A stretch of 50,954 nt of DNA. Source: CAYVQZ01 sp964453435. Lineage in GTDB: Bacteria > Abyssobacteria > SURF-5. This document shows, piece after piece, positions 41,261 through 48,773 of the stretch; the first letter of the stretch is position 1, and each line of letters starts with the position of its first letter. The stretch is from positions 1 through 50,954 of the forward strand of contig CAYVQZ010000041.1 of NCBI GenBank assembly GCA_964453435.1, in the 5' to 3' direction. The notes under the pieces are model-generated. The model saw only the letters and a program-made list of their open reading frames with translations. It did not search any database and was not told the origin of the DNA. The translations under genes were made by a program, and so were the position numbers.

Positions 41261-42178
41261 TCAGAAGGGAAATCCCGGGCTTCGAGAGGCCGCCGCGGGG
41301 TCGGGCAGTTTTGATTTCACGTTTTCGTTGTACACGCTCTCTCCGAGGGTCGCCTCCTCCTTCTTCGGAAACGTCCTCCTCAGCTCCACCATCGCCTCCA
41401 GGCGTTCCCTCGACGGCGGGTGCGTCACGGCCATCACCCTGATGAAATCGGGCATCCGACGCTCCATATCGAGGAGTTTTTGCGCGAGGCTGACCGATGC
41501 CGTCAAATCGTAATCCAAGTCGTAGATATACAGGGCGCCCTTGAAATCCGCTTCCAGCTCGTCTTCCTGGCGCATCCGCAGGAACGCTATGTTTGTGGTC
41601 AGGAACGAGCCGGCCTCGAGCATTGTGCGGTCGGTGCTTCCAAGGAACTTCTTTACCCACGACATCAGCATCTGCCGGCCGAGATTACGGGCGTAATGAC
41701 GGCACGAAACATGCGCGACCTCGTGCGCGAGCACGGCGGCGAGTTCGGCTTCGTTGTCAAGTGTGCGGAGCAAGCCCGTCGTCACATAAATCCTGCCGCC
41801 CGGAATCGCAAACGCGTTCGCCATCCGCGGGTCGTCGACGACGTGAAACCGGAAGTCGGCTTCCCACGGATTGTTCTGAACAGCCACTTTATGGCCGAGT
41901 TCTCCGATGTAGAGGCTGACCGCATCCTCCGCGGGGAGAAGCCTCATGTCCGCCCCGATTCTGGCTGCGACCTCGTCTCCCACTTTCTCCTCGCGCTCGA
42001 CGCTGACAACATGGAAACCGCTCGTCTGCACGTGATGGACAAGCGAGTACGGAATGCCGAACAGGATTCCGAACAGGAGAACGTAGAGAGCGAACTTCAT
42101 CGGCCGGCGGTGGCCGGAACCGGCAAGCGCAACCGCAACCGAGTTGATGACATCATCTGTTTTGCGAAAGAAGTTCAT
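41261..42178 (-). CDS. M48 family metalloprotease
   Basis: The 305-residue protein has one N-terminal membrane helix (about 28-48, FALYVLLFGILFGIPYSLVH) and a peptidase domain with HEVAHVSCRHYAR (zinc motif HExxH) and the third ligand in RMRQEDELEADFKG. The MNAFAIPGG-type motif (ANAFAIPGGRIYVTTGLL) places it near BepA/LoiP/Oma1-like M48 proteases, which act on outer-membrane protein assembly or membrane stress. The C-terminal TPR domain of BepA is missing. A family A block starts right after the stop codon. Confidence 0.92.
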   Translation of the reverse strand: MNFFRKTDDVINSVAVALAGSGHRRPMKFALYVLLFGILFGIPYSLVHHVQTSGFHVVSVEREEKVGDEVAARIGADMRLLPAEDAVSLYIGELGHKVAVQNNPWEADFRFHVVDDPRMANAFAIPGGRIYVTTGLLRTLDNEAELAAVLAHEVAHVSCRHYARNLGRQMLMSWVKKFLGSTDRTMLEAGSFLTTNIAFLRMRQEDELEADFKGALYIYDLDYDLTASVSLAQKLLDMERRMPDFIRVMAVTHPPSRERLEAMVELRRTFPKKEEATLGESVYNENVKSKLPDPAAASRSPGFPF

Positions 42179-42194
42179 AGCGCGCCGGTTTCAC

Positions 42195-42605
42195 TCGACA
42201 AGAAGAGACGAACAAGATTTTTTCCCGAACCACGGATCCTCCGACAGGCTCAGGACAGGTTTACACGGATTGAAGCAATGGCGCTCTCTCTTGAACGCGA
42301 ATCGCGCGAATGGGACGAATGCCTCGAATGAAGCGGTTCGATTCATTATGCTGTCGAAGGATACTCATTCGTATTATTTGAAACATCCGTTCCATCAGTG
42401 TAATTCGTGTTTTAAAAGCTCTTTGTCGTTCCGCGCGAAGCGCGCCCCTCTTTTTTTTTCTTTCTCTTTAATCCGTGAAATTCCGCCTGCCTGTGCGTTG
42501 CACGCAGACAGGTGTGAATCCGTGGTTGAACAATTTTTCCTGTCTTCCTTTGCGCTCTTGGCGTCTTTGCGGTTGACATACTACGTCAATCGATTTTTTG
42601 TTTTC
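42195..42605. repeat. Family B repeat region
   Basis: From 42218 to 42333 lies a 116-bp unit also found at 46774-46890 (ttttttcccgaaccacgga, aggctcaggacaggtttaca, atggcgctctctcttgaacg, cgaatgggacgaatgcctcg). Then follow cagtgtaattcgtgttttaa, tctttaatccgtgaaattcc and tttgcgctcttggcgtcttt. No gene is supported in the 800 bp between 42179 and 42983. Confidence 0.85.
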
Positions 42606-42614
42606 GGCGACATG

Positions 42615-42930
42615 TGCAATCGTGGGACAGTCTCACAGTAAGACTGTCCTAACTCATTTACGTACGTCTCAGGGACAGTGAGTGTGTCCCACGATTCATG
42701 GTGAAGGTTGTTTGCTTCGGGGACAGTGAGACTGTCCGATAATTCCATGTCCCGCGCTTCAGGGACAGTCCACCAATCTACGAATCGCCCAAAAAAAACG
42801 GGCGATTCCGTAATTGGGTACAGTCCCTTTCGCTGGCGTTTCCGCAAACATACTTATCGGACAGTCTCACAGTCCCCTTCGCTTGCTAATCGTGAGACGG
42901 ATTCACTGTCCCAGACCGGAACGCCGGTCT
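42615..42930. repeat. Family A mosaic repeat
   Basis: Modules: atcgtgggacagtctcacag, gggacagtgagtgtgtccca, gcttcggggacagtgagact, gtccgataattccatgtccc, the variant module at 42756-42780 (agggacagtccaccaatcta), cgattccgtaattgggtaca, ttatcggacagtctcacagt and atcgtgagacggattcactg. Modules from two sub-variants (cagtcc and ggcagtccgcc) are mixed. Confidence 0.85.
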
Positions 42931-42983
42931 TCGGAACAATGGGCGGGCAGTCGTGCGGCTCCCCCTTTGCGGCCCGCATCCTG

Positions 42984-44170
42984 TCACCATTTTAGCTTGT
43001 CGCTGTTGCGATAGTAAAGCAAGCCGACGACGTGCATCGTGACCACGAGCGCATAGAACTCGATTATCGGTTCCACTATGTTTCCCACCATGGCCGCAAA
43101 CCAATCCACCGCCAGCAGGTCCTTCACTATCGTGACGAGCGTGAGAGAGCCGCGAAGGAACAGAAAGACGATGAGCATCGCGGAGAGATACTCCTTTCGA
43201 ATGCGAAATATTGACCGGAGCACGAACAGCGGGTTCACGGCCTTGGTGAAACGGTCCGTCACCACCAGCGTCATCAGCACCATGGGCATGTAGAGGGCCG
43301 CGATCGCGTAAAGAATCGCGAGCGCCCCCAGACTGCCGAACACCGCGCCCATGGCCTCCGCTCCGGGCGGCTCACCCCTCGCCCGGGCCTCGAGGATTCC
43401 GGTAATCAGCTCCAGATTGGCGGAAATCGCATACACGAGGAAAGGGGAAAAAGCGACAGCCGACGCGCCGAGAACCTTGAACAAGTCCTTGAAATGCTCC
43501 TCCCATGTCGCGAACACCGGGAGTTCGGGAATCCGCCGGTCTCCCTCCGCCGATTTCTCGATGATCAGCAGCATGTAGCTGAAGTACATCAGGCGGATGC
43601 TGACAATAGAGATAAAAAGGAATATGTTGACCAGAAGGCCCAGGCACCCCAGGTAGCGAAAGGGGACCATGATTTTCCAGACCAGCGGGCTGAACAGGAT
43701 TGCGCCGGTCAGGAATATCTGCGCGGCCAGCTTGTCCGACACGGGATATCTCAGAATCTCTCCGAGCTCGCCGAAAAGACTTTTCTTCTCGTCGGGCTCC
43801 GTGAGCGNNNNNNNNNNNNNNNNNNNNNNNNNNNNNNNNNNNNNNNNNNNNNNNNNNNNNNNNNNNNNNNNNNNNNNNNNNNNNNNNNNNNNNNNNNNNN
43901 NNNNNNNTCCGTGAGCGGCGGCTGGTCGGGATACGTCACCAGGTCTTCTTGCCGGTATGTGCCCTCGAGGTCTCGCCGGTGCAGCGGAGAGGCGCGGTAC
44001 TCGGAAGACTCTTCAGGCCGGCCGGGAGGACCGTGAGCGGACGGAACCACCACCCGACGCCCGCACGCCTTACACCGGCCCTTCGCGCCCGCACGAGCAA
44101 CCGGCGCCCGAATTTCCTGCCCGCATTGGCAGCGGAACCGTATGAAACCGCTGTCGGACTCGGGATTCAC
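42984..44170 (-). CDS. Zinc-ribbon membrane protein, interrupted by an assembly gap
   Basis: The gene is split by 100 N at 43808-43907. The N-terminal part (44170 to 43908) has a zinc ribbon RFRCQCGQEIRAP...GRCKACGRR and a Pro/Arg-rich linker. The C-terminal part has about six membrane helices (FLTGAILFSPLVWKIM, LGALAILYAIAALYMPMVLM and others). Both gap edges share tccgtgagcg; merging them keeps one frame, reading QPPLTEPDEKKSLFGELGEI across the join and RYPVSDKLAA into the membrane part, about 358 residues in all. The internal GTG is then no start. Function is unknown. It overlaps the upstream gene by 4 nt (ATGA). Confidence 0.75.
43808..43907. other. Assembly gap of 100 N, probably of zero length
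   Basis: The sequence before the gap ends tccgtgagcg and the sequence after it begins tccgtgagcg. Collapsing the 10-bp overlap restores an open frame across the join in the minus-strand gene, so the N run very likely represents no missing bases. Confidence 0.9.
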
Positions 44171-44862
44171 CGCGAGTTTCCCAATCCGTCAGCCGTGAAG
44201 TCGGTGAACGGACATTTGAAAGGGGTGAAGGGAATTACGAACATGCACGGCGCCTCGGGAGCCGCGAATGGTTTTTTTGGTTCATGGTGGATTTTGCTGA
44301 TTCCGGGGACACGGGTTTTTATGGGCCGAAGGTCACGCTCCGCGTGATTCCTTGTCCCCGGAATTGGAGTTCCGCTTTTCGGGGACAATACCGCCTCTGC
44401 GTCCTCGACGAGCGCGCCCCGTAATTGGGTACAGCCCCCTGCGCTCGCGTTTCGGCACTGTGGGCAATCGCGGGACGGATTCACGGCTTCTTCCCGCCGG
44501 GCGAAACCAGAAACGGCCTCGGCGACCAACCGGATTACGGAATCGGCCGCGACCCGTTTCTCCGAAGGGCTCTCGAGAGAGTTGTCCGGCCATATCGAGA
44601 GCGTGTATCGCCCGAGAATGCAGTCGTAGGTAAGCCGAAGAGCGGCTGGCTCGCTTGCTTCGGCCAACGCGGACAACCGGTCGTATAACAGTCGAAACCT
44701 GCCGAGGTCGTCCACGCCAAAGGTCACGTAGGCGGTGGGAAGAAACCGTTCGTCCGGCTCACGGTCGAAATGTCCCTCACAACTGTAGACCGTATCGGCG
44801 AAATCGAGGCTTCGAATGGCCTCGACCAGCGGGAGAATACCTTTTTCTATACGATTGTCCAT
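44167..44862 (-). CDS. Protein of unknown function with repeat-derived insertion
   Basis: The first 120 of 231 residues look like a genuine domain (LPLVEAIRSLDFADTVYSCE then GHF, AYVTFGVDDLGRFRLLYDRL, LTYDCILGRYTLSIWPD), with YSCEGH as the most notable motif; I do not recognise the family. From about residue 125 to 180 the protein is encoded by family A and element C DNA (DCPQCRNASAGGCTQLR, TRNHAERDLRP). The last 45 residues may be the displaced original end. Its stop overlaps the ATG of the zinc-ribbon gene, so the insertion either kept the frame or the overlap is accidental. Confidence 0.65.
   Translation of the reverse strand: MDNRIEKGILPLVEAIRSLDFADTVYSCEGHFDREPDERFLPTAYVTFGVDDLGRFRLLYDRLSALAEASEPAALRLTYDCILGRYTLSIWPDNSLESPSEKRVAADSVIRLVAEAVSGFARREEAVNPSRDCPQCRNASAGGCTQLRGALVEDAEAVLSPKSGTPIPGTRNHAERDLRPIKTRVPGISKIHHEPKKPFAAPEAPCMFVIPFTPFKCPFTDFTADGLGNSR
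44325..44490. repeat. Element C (copy 2) plus family A inside a coding frame
   Basis: cgaaggtcacgctccgcgtg and attccttgtccccggaattg copy 15697-15745. They are followed by ttttcggggacaataccgcc, cgtaattgggtacagccccc, tgcgctcgcgtttcggcact and atcgcgggacggattcacgg, which are family A modules. The stretch is open in the minus-strand gene at 44167-44862. Confidence 0.8.
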
Positions 44863-44904
44863 GGGGCGAATGTCTCCGCTCCGCTCAGCGGGTGACCCCG
44901 AGAA

Positions 44905-45190
44905 ATGTTTTCAGATAAAGAACGCACACAGAAGATTTTTTCGGAACCACCGATTTACACGAATTATATGGATTATTTTCCTTTGCGCTCTTTGCGTCTT
45001 TGCGGTTCAAAACGGGTCCTCGAACATGGGGACCACGAATTACACGAACTAAGAGTCAAAAAGCATTTTTCCCCGAACCGCGGATTGCGCCGATTATCGC
45101 CGATTAAAAGACCGCTTATCAAAAAACACGAGTCAGAGAAACGTTTTCTTTGCGTTCTTTGCGCCTTTGCGGTTATTTTAGTTGTTTGGG
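44905..45190. repeat. Family B repeat, two consecutive copies
   Basis: First copy: ttttttcggaaccaccgatt, acacgaattatatggatta, ttcctttgcgctctttgcg, tctttgcggttcaaaacggg, ggaccacgaattacacgaac and taagagtcaaaaagcat. Second copy: ccccgaaccgcggattgcgc, cgattatcgccgattaaaag, ttctttgcgttctttgcgc and ctttgcggttattttag. The two tandem copies differ in length and sequence. Confidence 0.85.
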
Positions 45191-45294
45191 CGCCGCGAAT
45201 TGTCGGAACGCCCGAACCGCCATGCTCCATGGTACAATTTGTAGCATCCTCTTTTCAACACGAGCGCATAGCGCGGCGTAGCTGCAACCAAACT

Positions 45295-45510
45295 TGGCTT
45301 CAGGGACAATGTGTCCGTCCGATAATTTCATGTCCCGCGCTTCGGGGGCAGGCCGCCAATCTATCCCGCGGATGCGCGGGATCCGGGGACAGTCCCGATT
45401 CTACGGCACTTCGTGCCCGTAAATCCGGTACAGCCCCCAAAGCTTGTTGTTCGGCAAAATGTGCAACCGTGAGACAGTTTCACAGTCCCTTTCGCCCTGC
45501 ATCACATTGC
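45295..45510. repeat. Family A mosaic repeat
   Basis: gggacaatgtgtccgtccga, taatttcatgtcccgcgctt, a variant 25-bp module (45339-45363, aggccgcc), the hairpin tcccgcggatgcgcgggatc, ggggacagtcccgattctac, gcacttcgtgcccgtaaatc, gtacagcccccaaagcttgt and cagtttcacagtccctttcg. A short motif, gcgcggcgtagctgcaacca (45272), recurs at 39200 and 45575 in variant form. No gene is seen from 44863 to 45620. Confidence 0.85.
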
Positions 45511-45620
45511 TAACGTTACCATTATGAGACTCGCAGCATGAAAGTCACGACAGAAATTCAAGAAACTAAACGGTAGCAGCGCAGACGTAGCCGCACAAAG
45601 AACGAGAGAGATTCCCGGTC

Positions 45621-46388
45621 ATGAGATGGTTTGCGCCGGCAAGCGGTTCCCGGACGCCCGCTGTTGCGAGCGGGCGCGTTCGAGACGTGTTTTTCTTTCT
45701 GCTGCTGTTCGTAGTAGTGCGGTATGCGGCCGAGGCGGGCGCGCATCGGGTCTTGAATGAAGCGCTTGCCCCGGAGGGGACCCGTCTTCTTCGGCTGAAC
45801 GTGGTCTATACAACGAGGAGCCTGGCCGGCCTCGTTTTCAGCATCTTCTATTTCATCGTGTATTGCAATCGAAGAAGCGTCCGGTTCACGGAACGGCTGT
45901 TCCTCGACCGCCCGGCGGCGCTCGCCGAGCCGGCGTTCCTCAAGTCGCTGTTCATTTTCCTGCTTGTTTTCTCGGCGCCGGACATCGCGCGCTACCTTTC
46001 CGCGCCCGGCAGAACCGGCGCCGGCGGGCACGAGGCGACCATGCTGATATACGCGCTCACCGGACTCCGGGTCGCGCTGTCGTCTCCGCTGGTGGAAGAA
46101 CTGGTGTGGAGAGGGTTCGCATATCCGATATTCAAGAACGCGTACGGCATGCGGAGAGGCATCGTCTTCACATCTCTTCTGTTCGCGGCGCCGCATGCGC
46201 CGATGGTCCGCCACTATCCGTTCCCGATGGCGCTCTATGCGCTCGCCTATGTGTTCTGCGTCGGCGCGGCGCTGAACATCATCTTCGAGAGGGGAGCGAA
46301 CCTCAAATGGTGCATCGTCGCGCACTCGCTCCTCAATCTGCTGCTTCTCTCCCTCGACATACTCTTCAAAGAACTGGTGTGGGCGTGA
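45621..46388 (+). CDS. CPBP family intramembrane metalloprotease
   Basis: The 255-residue membrane protein has about seven helices and the CPBP (Abi/Rce1) motifs: SPLVEELVWRGFAYPIF (EExxxR), FTSLLFAAPHAPM (FxxxH) and WCIVAHSLLNLL (HxxxN/B). Family members are prenyl-protein proteases, bacteriocin-immunity proteins or regulators. Spacing of the motifs and exosortase-like length fit the bacterial class found beside exosortase or in peptide loci; no such partner is here. GAGAGA lies about 10 nt before the ATG, in repeat-rich surroundings. Confidence 0.88.
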   Translation: MRWFAPASGSRTPAVASGRVRDVFFFLLLFVVVRYAAEAGAHRVLNEALAPEGTRLLRLNVVYTTRSLAGLVFSIFYFIVYCNRRSVRFTERLFLDRPAALAEPAFLKSLFIFLLVFSAPDIARYLSAPGRTGAGGHEATMLIYALTGLRVALSSPLVEELVWRGFAYPIFKNAYGMRRGIVFTSLLFAAPHAPMVRHYPFPMALYALAYVFCVGAALNIIFERGANLKWCIVAHSLLNLLLLSLDILFKELVWA

Positions 46389-46424
46389 CAAGTCCTGACC
46401 CCCACGCTGCCTCAAAAAGAAAAA

Positions 46425-46494
46425 ATTGAAACCGCGGATGAACGCTGATGAACACTGATAATAAGGATTCTTTCCCTTTGCGCTCTTTGCCTGA
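46425..46494. repeat. Family B fragment, 5' part
   Basis: aaaccgcggatgaacgctga, tgaacactgataataaggat and tctttccctttgcgctcttt form the start of a family B unit, which stops abruptly after ctctttgc where the group II intron remnant begins. Confidence 0.75.
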
Positions 46495-46577
46495 GGCAAA
46501 GCCTTCAGGAAAGCCGGATGCGGGAAATCTGCACGTCCGGTTTGACGAGGGGGAGGGTTCCGCCCTCCCTACTCTAC
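46495..46577 (+). ncRNA. Group II intron 3' remnant (domains V and VI)
   Basis: aaagccggatgcgggaaatc then tgcacgtccggtttgacgag is a clear bacterial group II intron domain V: AGC triad, GCCGGAUGC paired with GCACGUCCGG, and the GAAA tetraloop region. It is followed by the domain VI hairpin GGGAGGG/CCCTCCC (46551-46557, 46563-46569) and the typical 3' end ctactctac. No reverse transcriptase and no domains I-IV lie upstream, only about 14 nt of unassigned sequence. Flanks are the two halves of a family B repeat, so the intron tail sits inside it. Confidence 0.85.
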
Positions 46578-46890
46578 CGGTTCAAAAGCTCCTTTCGTTA
46601 TTCGTGTAATTCGCCTCCTTCGCTCCATTCGTGTTCCCGCCTTTCGTTTTCCCGCGCGTCAGCGCGGCCCTGCAATTTTTTATCTTTCTTTGCGCTCTTG
46701 GCGTCTTCGCGGTTCAAAACGGGTCCTCGAACATGGGGACCACAAATGAAACGAACCAAGAGGTCAAAAAGCATTTTTTCCCGAACCACGGAGCCTTCGA
46801 CGATGCTCAGGACAGGTTTACACGGATTGATGGAATGGCGCTCTCTCTTGAACGCGAGTCGCGCGAATGGGACGAATGCCTCGAATGAAG
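46578..46890. repeat. Family B repeat, continuation with the 117-bp duplicated unit
   Basis: cggttcaaaagctcctttcg resumes the family B unit after the intron remnant. Then come attcgtgtaattcgcctcc, cccgcgcgtcagcgcggccc, ctttctttgcgctcttggcg, cggttcaaaacgggtcctcg and the unit 46774-46890, nearly identical to 42218-42333. The cgcgtcagcgcggccctgca stretch is also found at the window's right end (50.89 kb). Confidence 0.85.
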
Positions 46891-47416
46891 TTATCCGACA
46901 TTTATCGACATTGGGCGAGAAGCCAGAATGTGAAAATCTACTCCTCGTGTCGGGATATTTCGACAATCTGTCGCGGCTAGGTTTAATTAATATTCCCCGG
47001 TTTTTTCGATACACATCTGACAAGGTGTATGATAAACTCCTAAATAGTCAAGTAGGTAAAGACTGTTTGGCAAAAATAGATGCTGAGCCTGGACAAAGAC
47101 CTGAAATTGAAAAGAAATACTTGAAGTCACTCAATTGGTTCGCCAGTTTATTGCCGCTGCAGTAATTGACCATATTGATTTTCGAGCAACTTCTCTGTCG
47201 GGACAGTCGCAAGGGGAGCATAAGAATATAGTTAAAGGGGATAGGCGCTTGCTGTTGTTGGCCTGGGGAGGTTTTGTGTTCGTTTGGCGGCGGGGCGGCG
47301 ATGTGGTCGGTGGACCTTCCCGGTTGCTTGGCAGCCCTCTCCTTGACATAGTTCCTATTGCAGGAGGGCGCTACGCGGGCCTGCTATACCAAAAAATGGG
47401 GGGAATAAGTGAATGA
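46888..47416 (+). pseudogene. Truncated, frameshifted DUF4393-like gene
   Basis: In one frame the DNA encodes SGYFDNLSRLGLINIPRFF, then RYTSDKVYDKLLNSQVGKD; from about 47105 the likeness continues in another frame as EILEVTQLVRQFIAAAVIDH. Together they match the C-terminal half of DUF4393 proteins (LGLI...Y...VT.FG.QFI). The N-terminal half is missing: the coding sequence begins exactly where the 117-bp family B unit ends. The fragment is AT-rich compared with its surroundings (ttaattaatattccccggtt), suggesting transfer. One nucleotide of indel restores the frame, so an assembly or sequencing error is possible. The open frame after 47175 shows no further family likeness. Confidence 0.6.
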
Positions 47417-47732
47417 ATCGTAAATCAGCATGAATGTAGTAATGGTGACCCCAGCCGATTCTCCGGGTCAAACGAGGAGTATTCGGAAGCGCAAAAAGGG
47501 TAACATGCGGCCCAACTTACACTTTTACCTTTTTATTTTTAACCTTTCCACTCCCGAAGCCCTGGCGCAGGACTATCATGAGTGGTATGATGGGGCGCAT
47601 TGGGCAAAGGGGTTTTCAGAAGGGAACGAATCAGGAGTGAAGATGCGACGCCATTCCGCTTTACGCTGGCATTTGCCACGTACAATCAAGAATCGATGAA
47701 GTTGGTCGGTTCGGAAACCAAGGAGGTAAATT
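47417..47732. other. Non-coding interval before hflK
   Basis: A frame of 89 codons (47430-47699) is open but has no ribosome binding site that fits and no recognisable domain; YHEWYDGAHWAKGFSEGNE is its most structured part. Two overlapping frames near 47600-47700 both look peptide-like, so a decayed gene is possible. The last 20 bp carry the hflK binding site AAGGAGGT. Confidence 0.4.
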
Positions 47733-48773
47733 ATGAATGGACGGAATCCAGGGGGGCCGAAGCCGTCTTGGGAGGAAGAGCTGGAGAAAATAACGGCAAA
47801 GCTACAGAGCTTAAAAGGCGGTCCGATCCTTATCCTTGCCGCCATTGTCGCTGTGGTGGTCGTCCTCTCGACCACCTGGTTCACCGTCCAGCCGGAAGAG
47901 ACGGGGATCGTGCAGCGCTTTGGAAAGGTAATCCGCACGGCCGGCCCGGGACTGCATTTCAAACTGCCTTTGGGTGTTGAACGGGTCCGTCTGTTACCCA
48001 CGGCCCGTGTACTCAAAGAGGAGTTCGGCTTCCGAACGATTGCCTCCGTTCCCGGCAAAAAGACCCTGTATGAACCGGGCGGTTCTTACAAGGACGAGTC
48101 GCTGATGCTCACCGGAGATTTAAACGTCATCGATGTCCAGTGGATCATCCAGTACCGCATCGAAGACCCGATCCGCTACTTGTTCCAGGTACGCAACACG
48201 CCGAAAACGATCCGCGATACCGCCGAGGCCATCATGCGCCGAGCCGTCGGCAACCGCCTCGGCAGCGATGTGCTGACAACCGGCAGGATGGCGGTTGCAA
48301 GTGAAGCAAAAAACGAGATACAGAAAGTCCTGACGGCCTATGAGTGCGGCGTGCGTTTGGTTACCGTGGAACTTCAGGATGTGACCCCGCCGGATACCGT
48401 GAAACCGGCCTTCAACGAAGTGAATGAGTCGCGTCAGGACAGGGAACGCACCATCAATAAGGCCCAGGAGCAGGCAAACCGGGAAATTCCCAAGGCCCGG
48501 GGAGTGGCTGCCCAGCGTATCAGCGAGGCCGAGGGATACGCGCTTGAGCGCGTCAACCGCGCCGAAGGCGAGGCGAACCGTTTTGAGGCAATTTTAAAGG
48601 AGTACGAAGGAGCGCCGCAGGTTACGCGCCGCCGTCTATATCTGGAGGCCATGACGGGTTTCCTGGGCGACACGAAGGCGCTCTATATCGTGGATCAGGA
48701 CCAGAAGGCCATGGTGCCCTGGCTCCCACTGGAGCCCGGCGCACAACCAGCGGCGGAAGGGAGTCGGCCATGA
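47733..48773 (+). CDS. hflK: HflK, FtsH protease modulator (SPFH protein)
   Basis: The 346-residue protein has a short cytoplasmic start, one membrane helix (about 31-51) and the band-7/SPFH domain. EETGIVQRFGKVIRTAGPGL and GLHFKLPLGVERVRLLPTAR are the conserved blocks, and AIMRRAVGNRLGSDVLTTGR and NEVNESRQDRERTINKAQEQ the coiled coil. HflK and HflC form a periplasmic-side cage around FtsH and limit its action on membrane proteins. AAGGAGGT sits 7 nt before the ATG. It overlaps hflC by 4 nt. ftsH is not in the window. Confidence 0.95.
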   Translation: MNGRNPGGPKPSWEEELEKITAKLQSLKGGPILILAAIVAVVVVLSTTWFTVQPEETGIVQRFGKVIRTAGPGLHFKLPLGVERVRLLPTARVLKEEFGFRTIASVPGKKTLYEPGGSYKDESLMLTGDLNVIDVQWIIQYRIEDPIRYLFQVRNTPKTIRDTAEAIMRRAVGNRLGSDVLTTGRMAVASEAKNEIQKVLTAYECGVRLVTVELQDVTPPDTVKPAFNEVNESRQDRERTINKAQEQANREIPKARGVAAQRISEAEGYALERVNRAEGEANRFEAILKEYEGAPQVTRRRLYLEAMTGFLGDTKALYIVDQDQKAMVPWLPLEPGAQPAAEGSRP

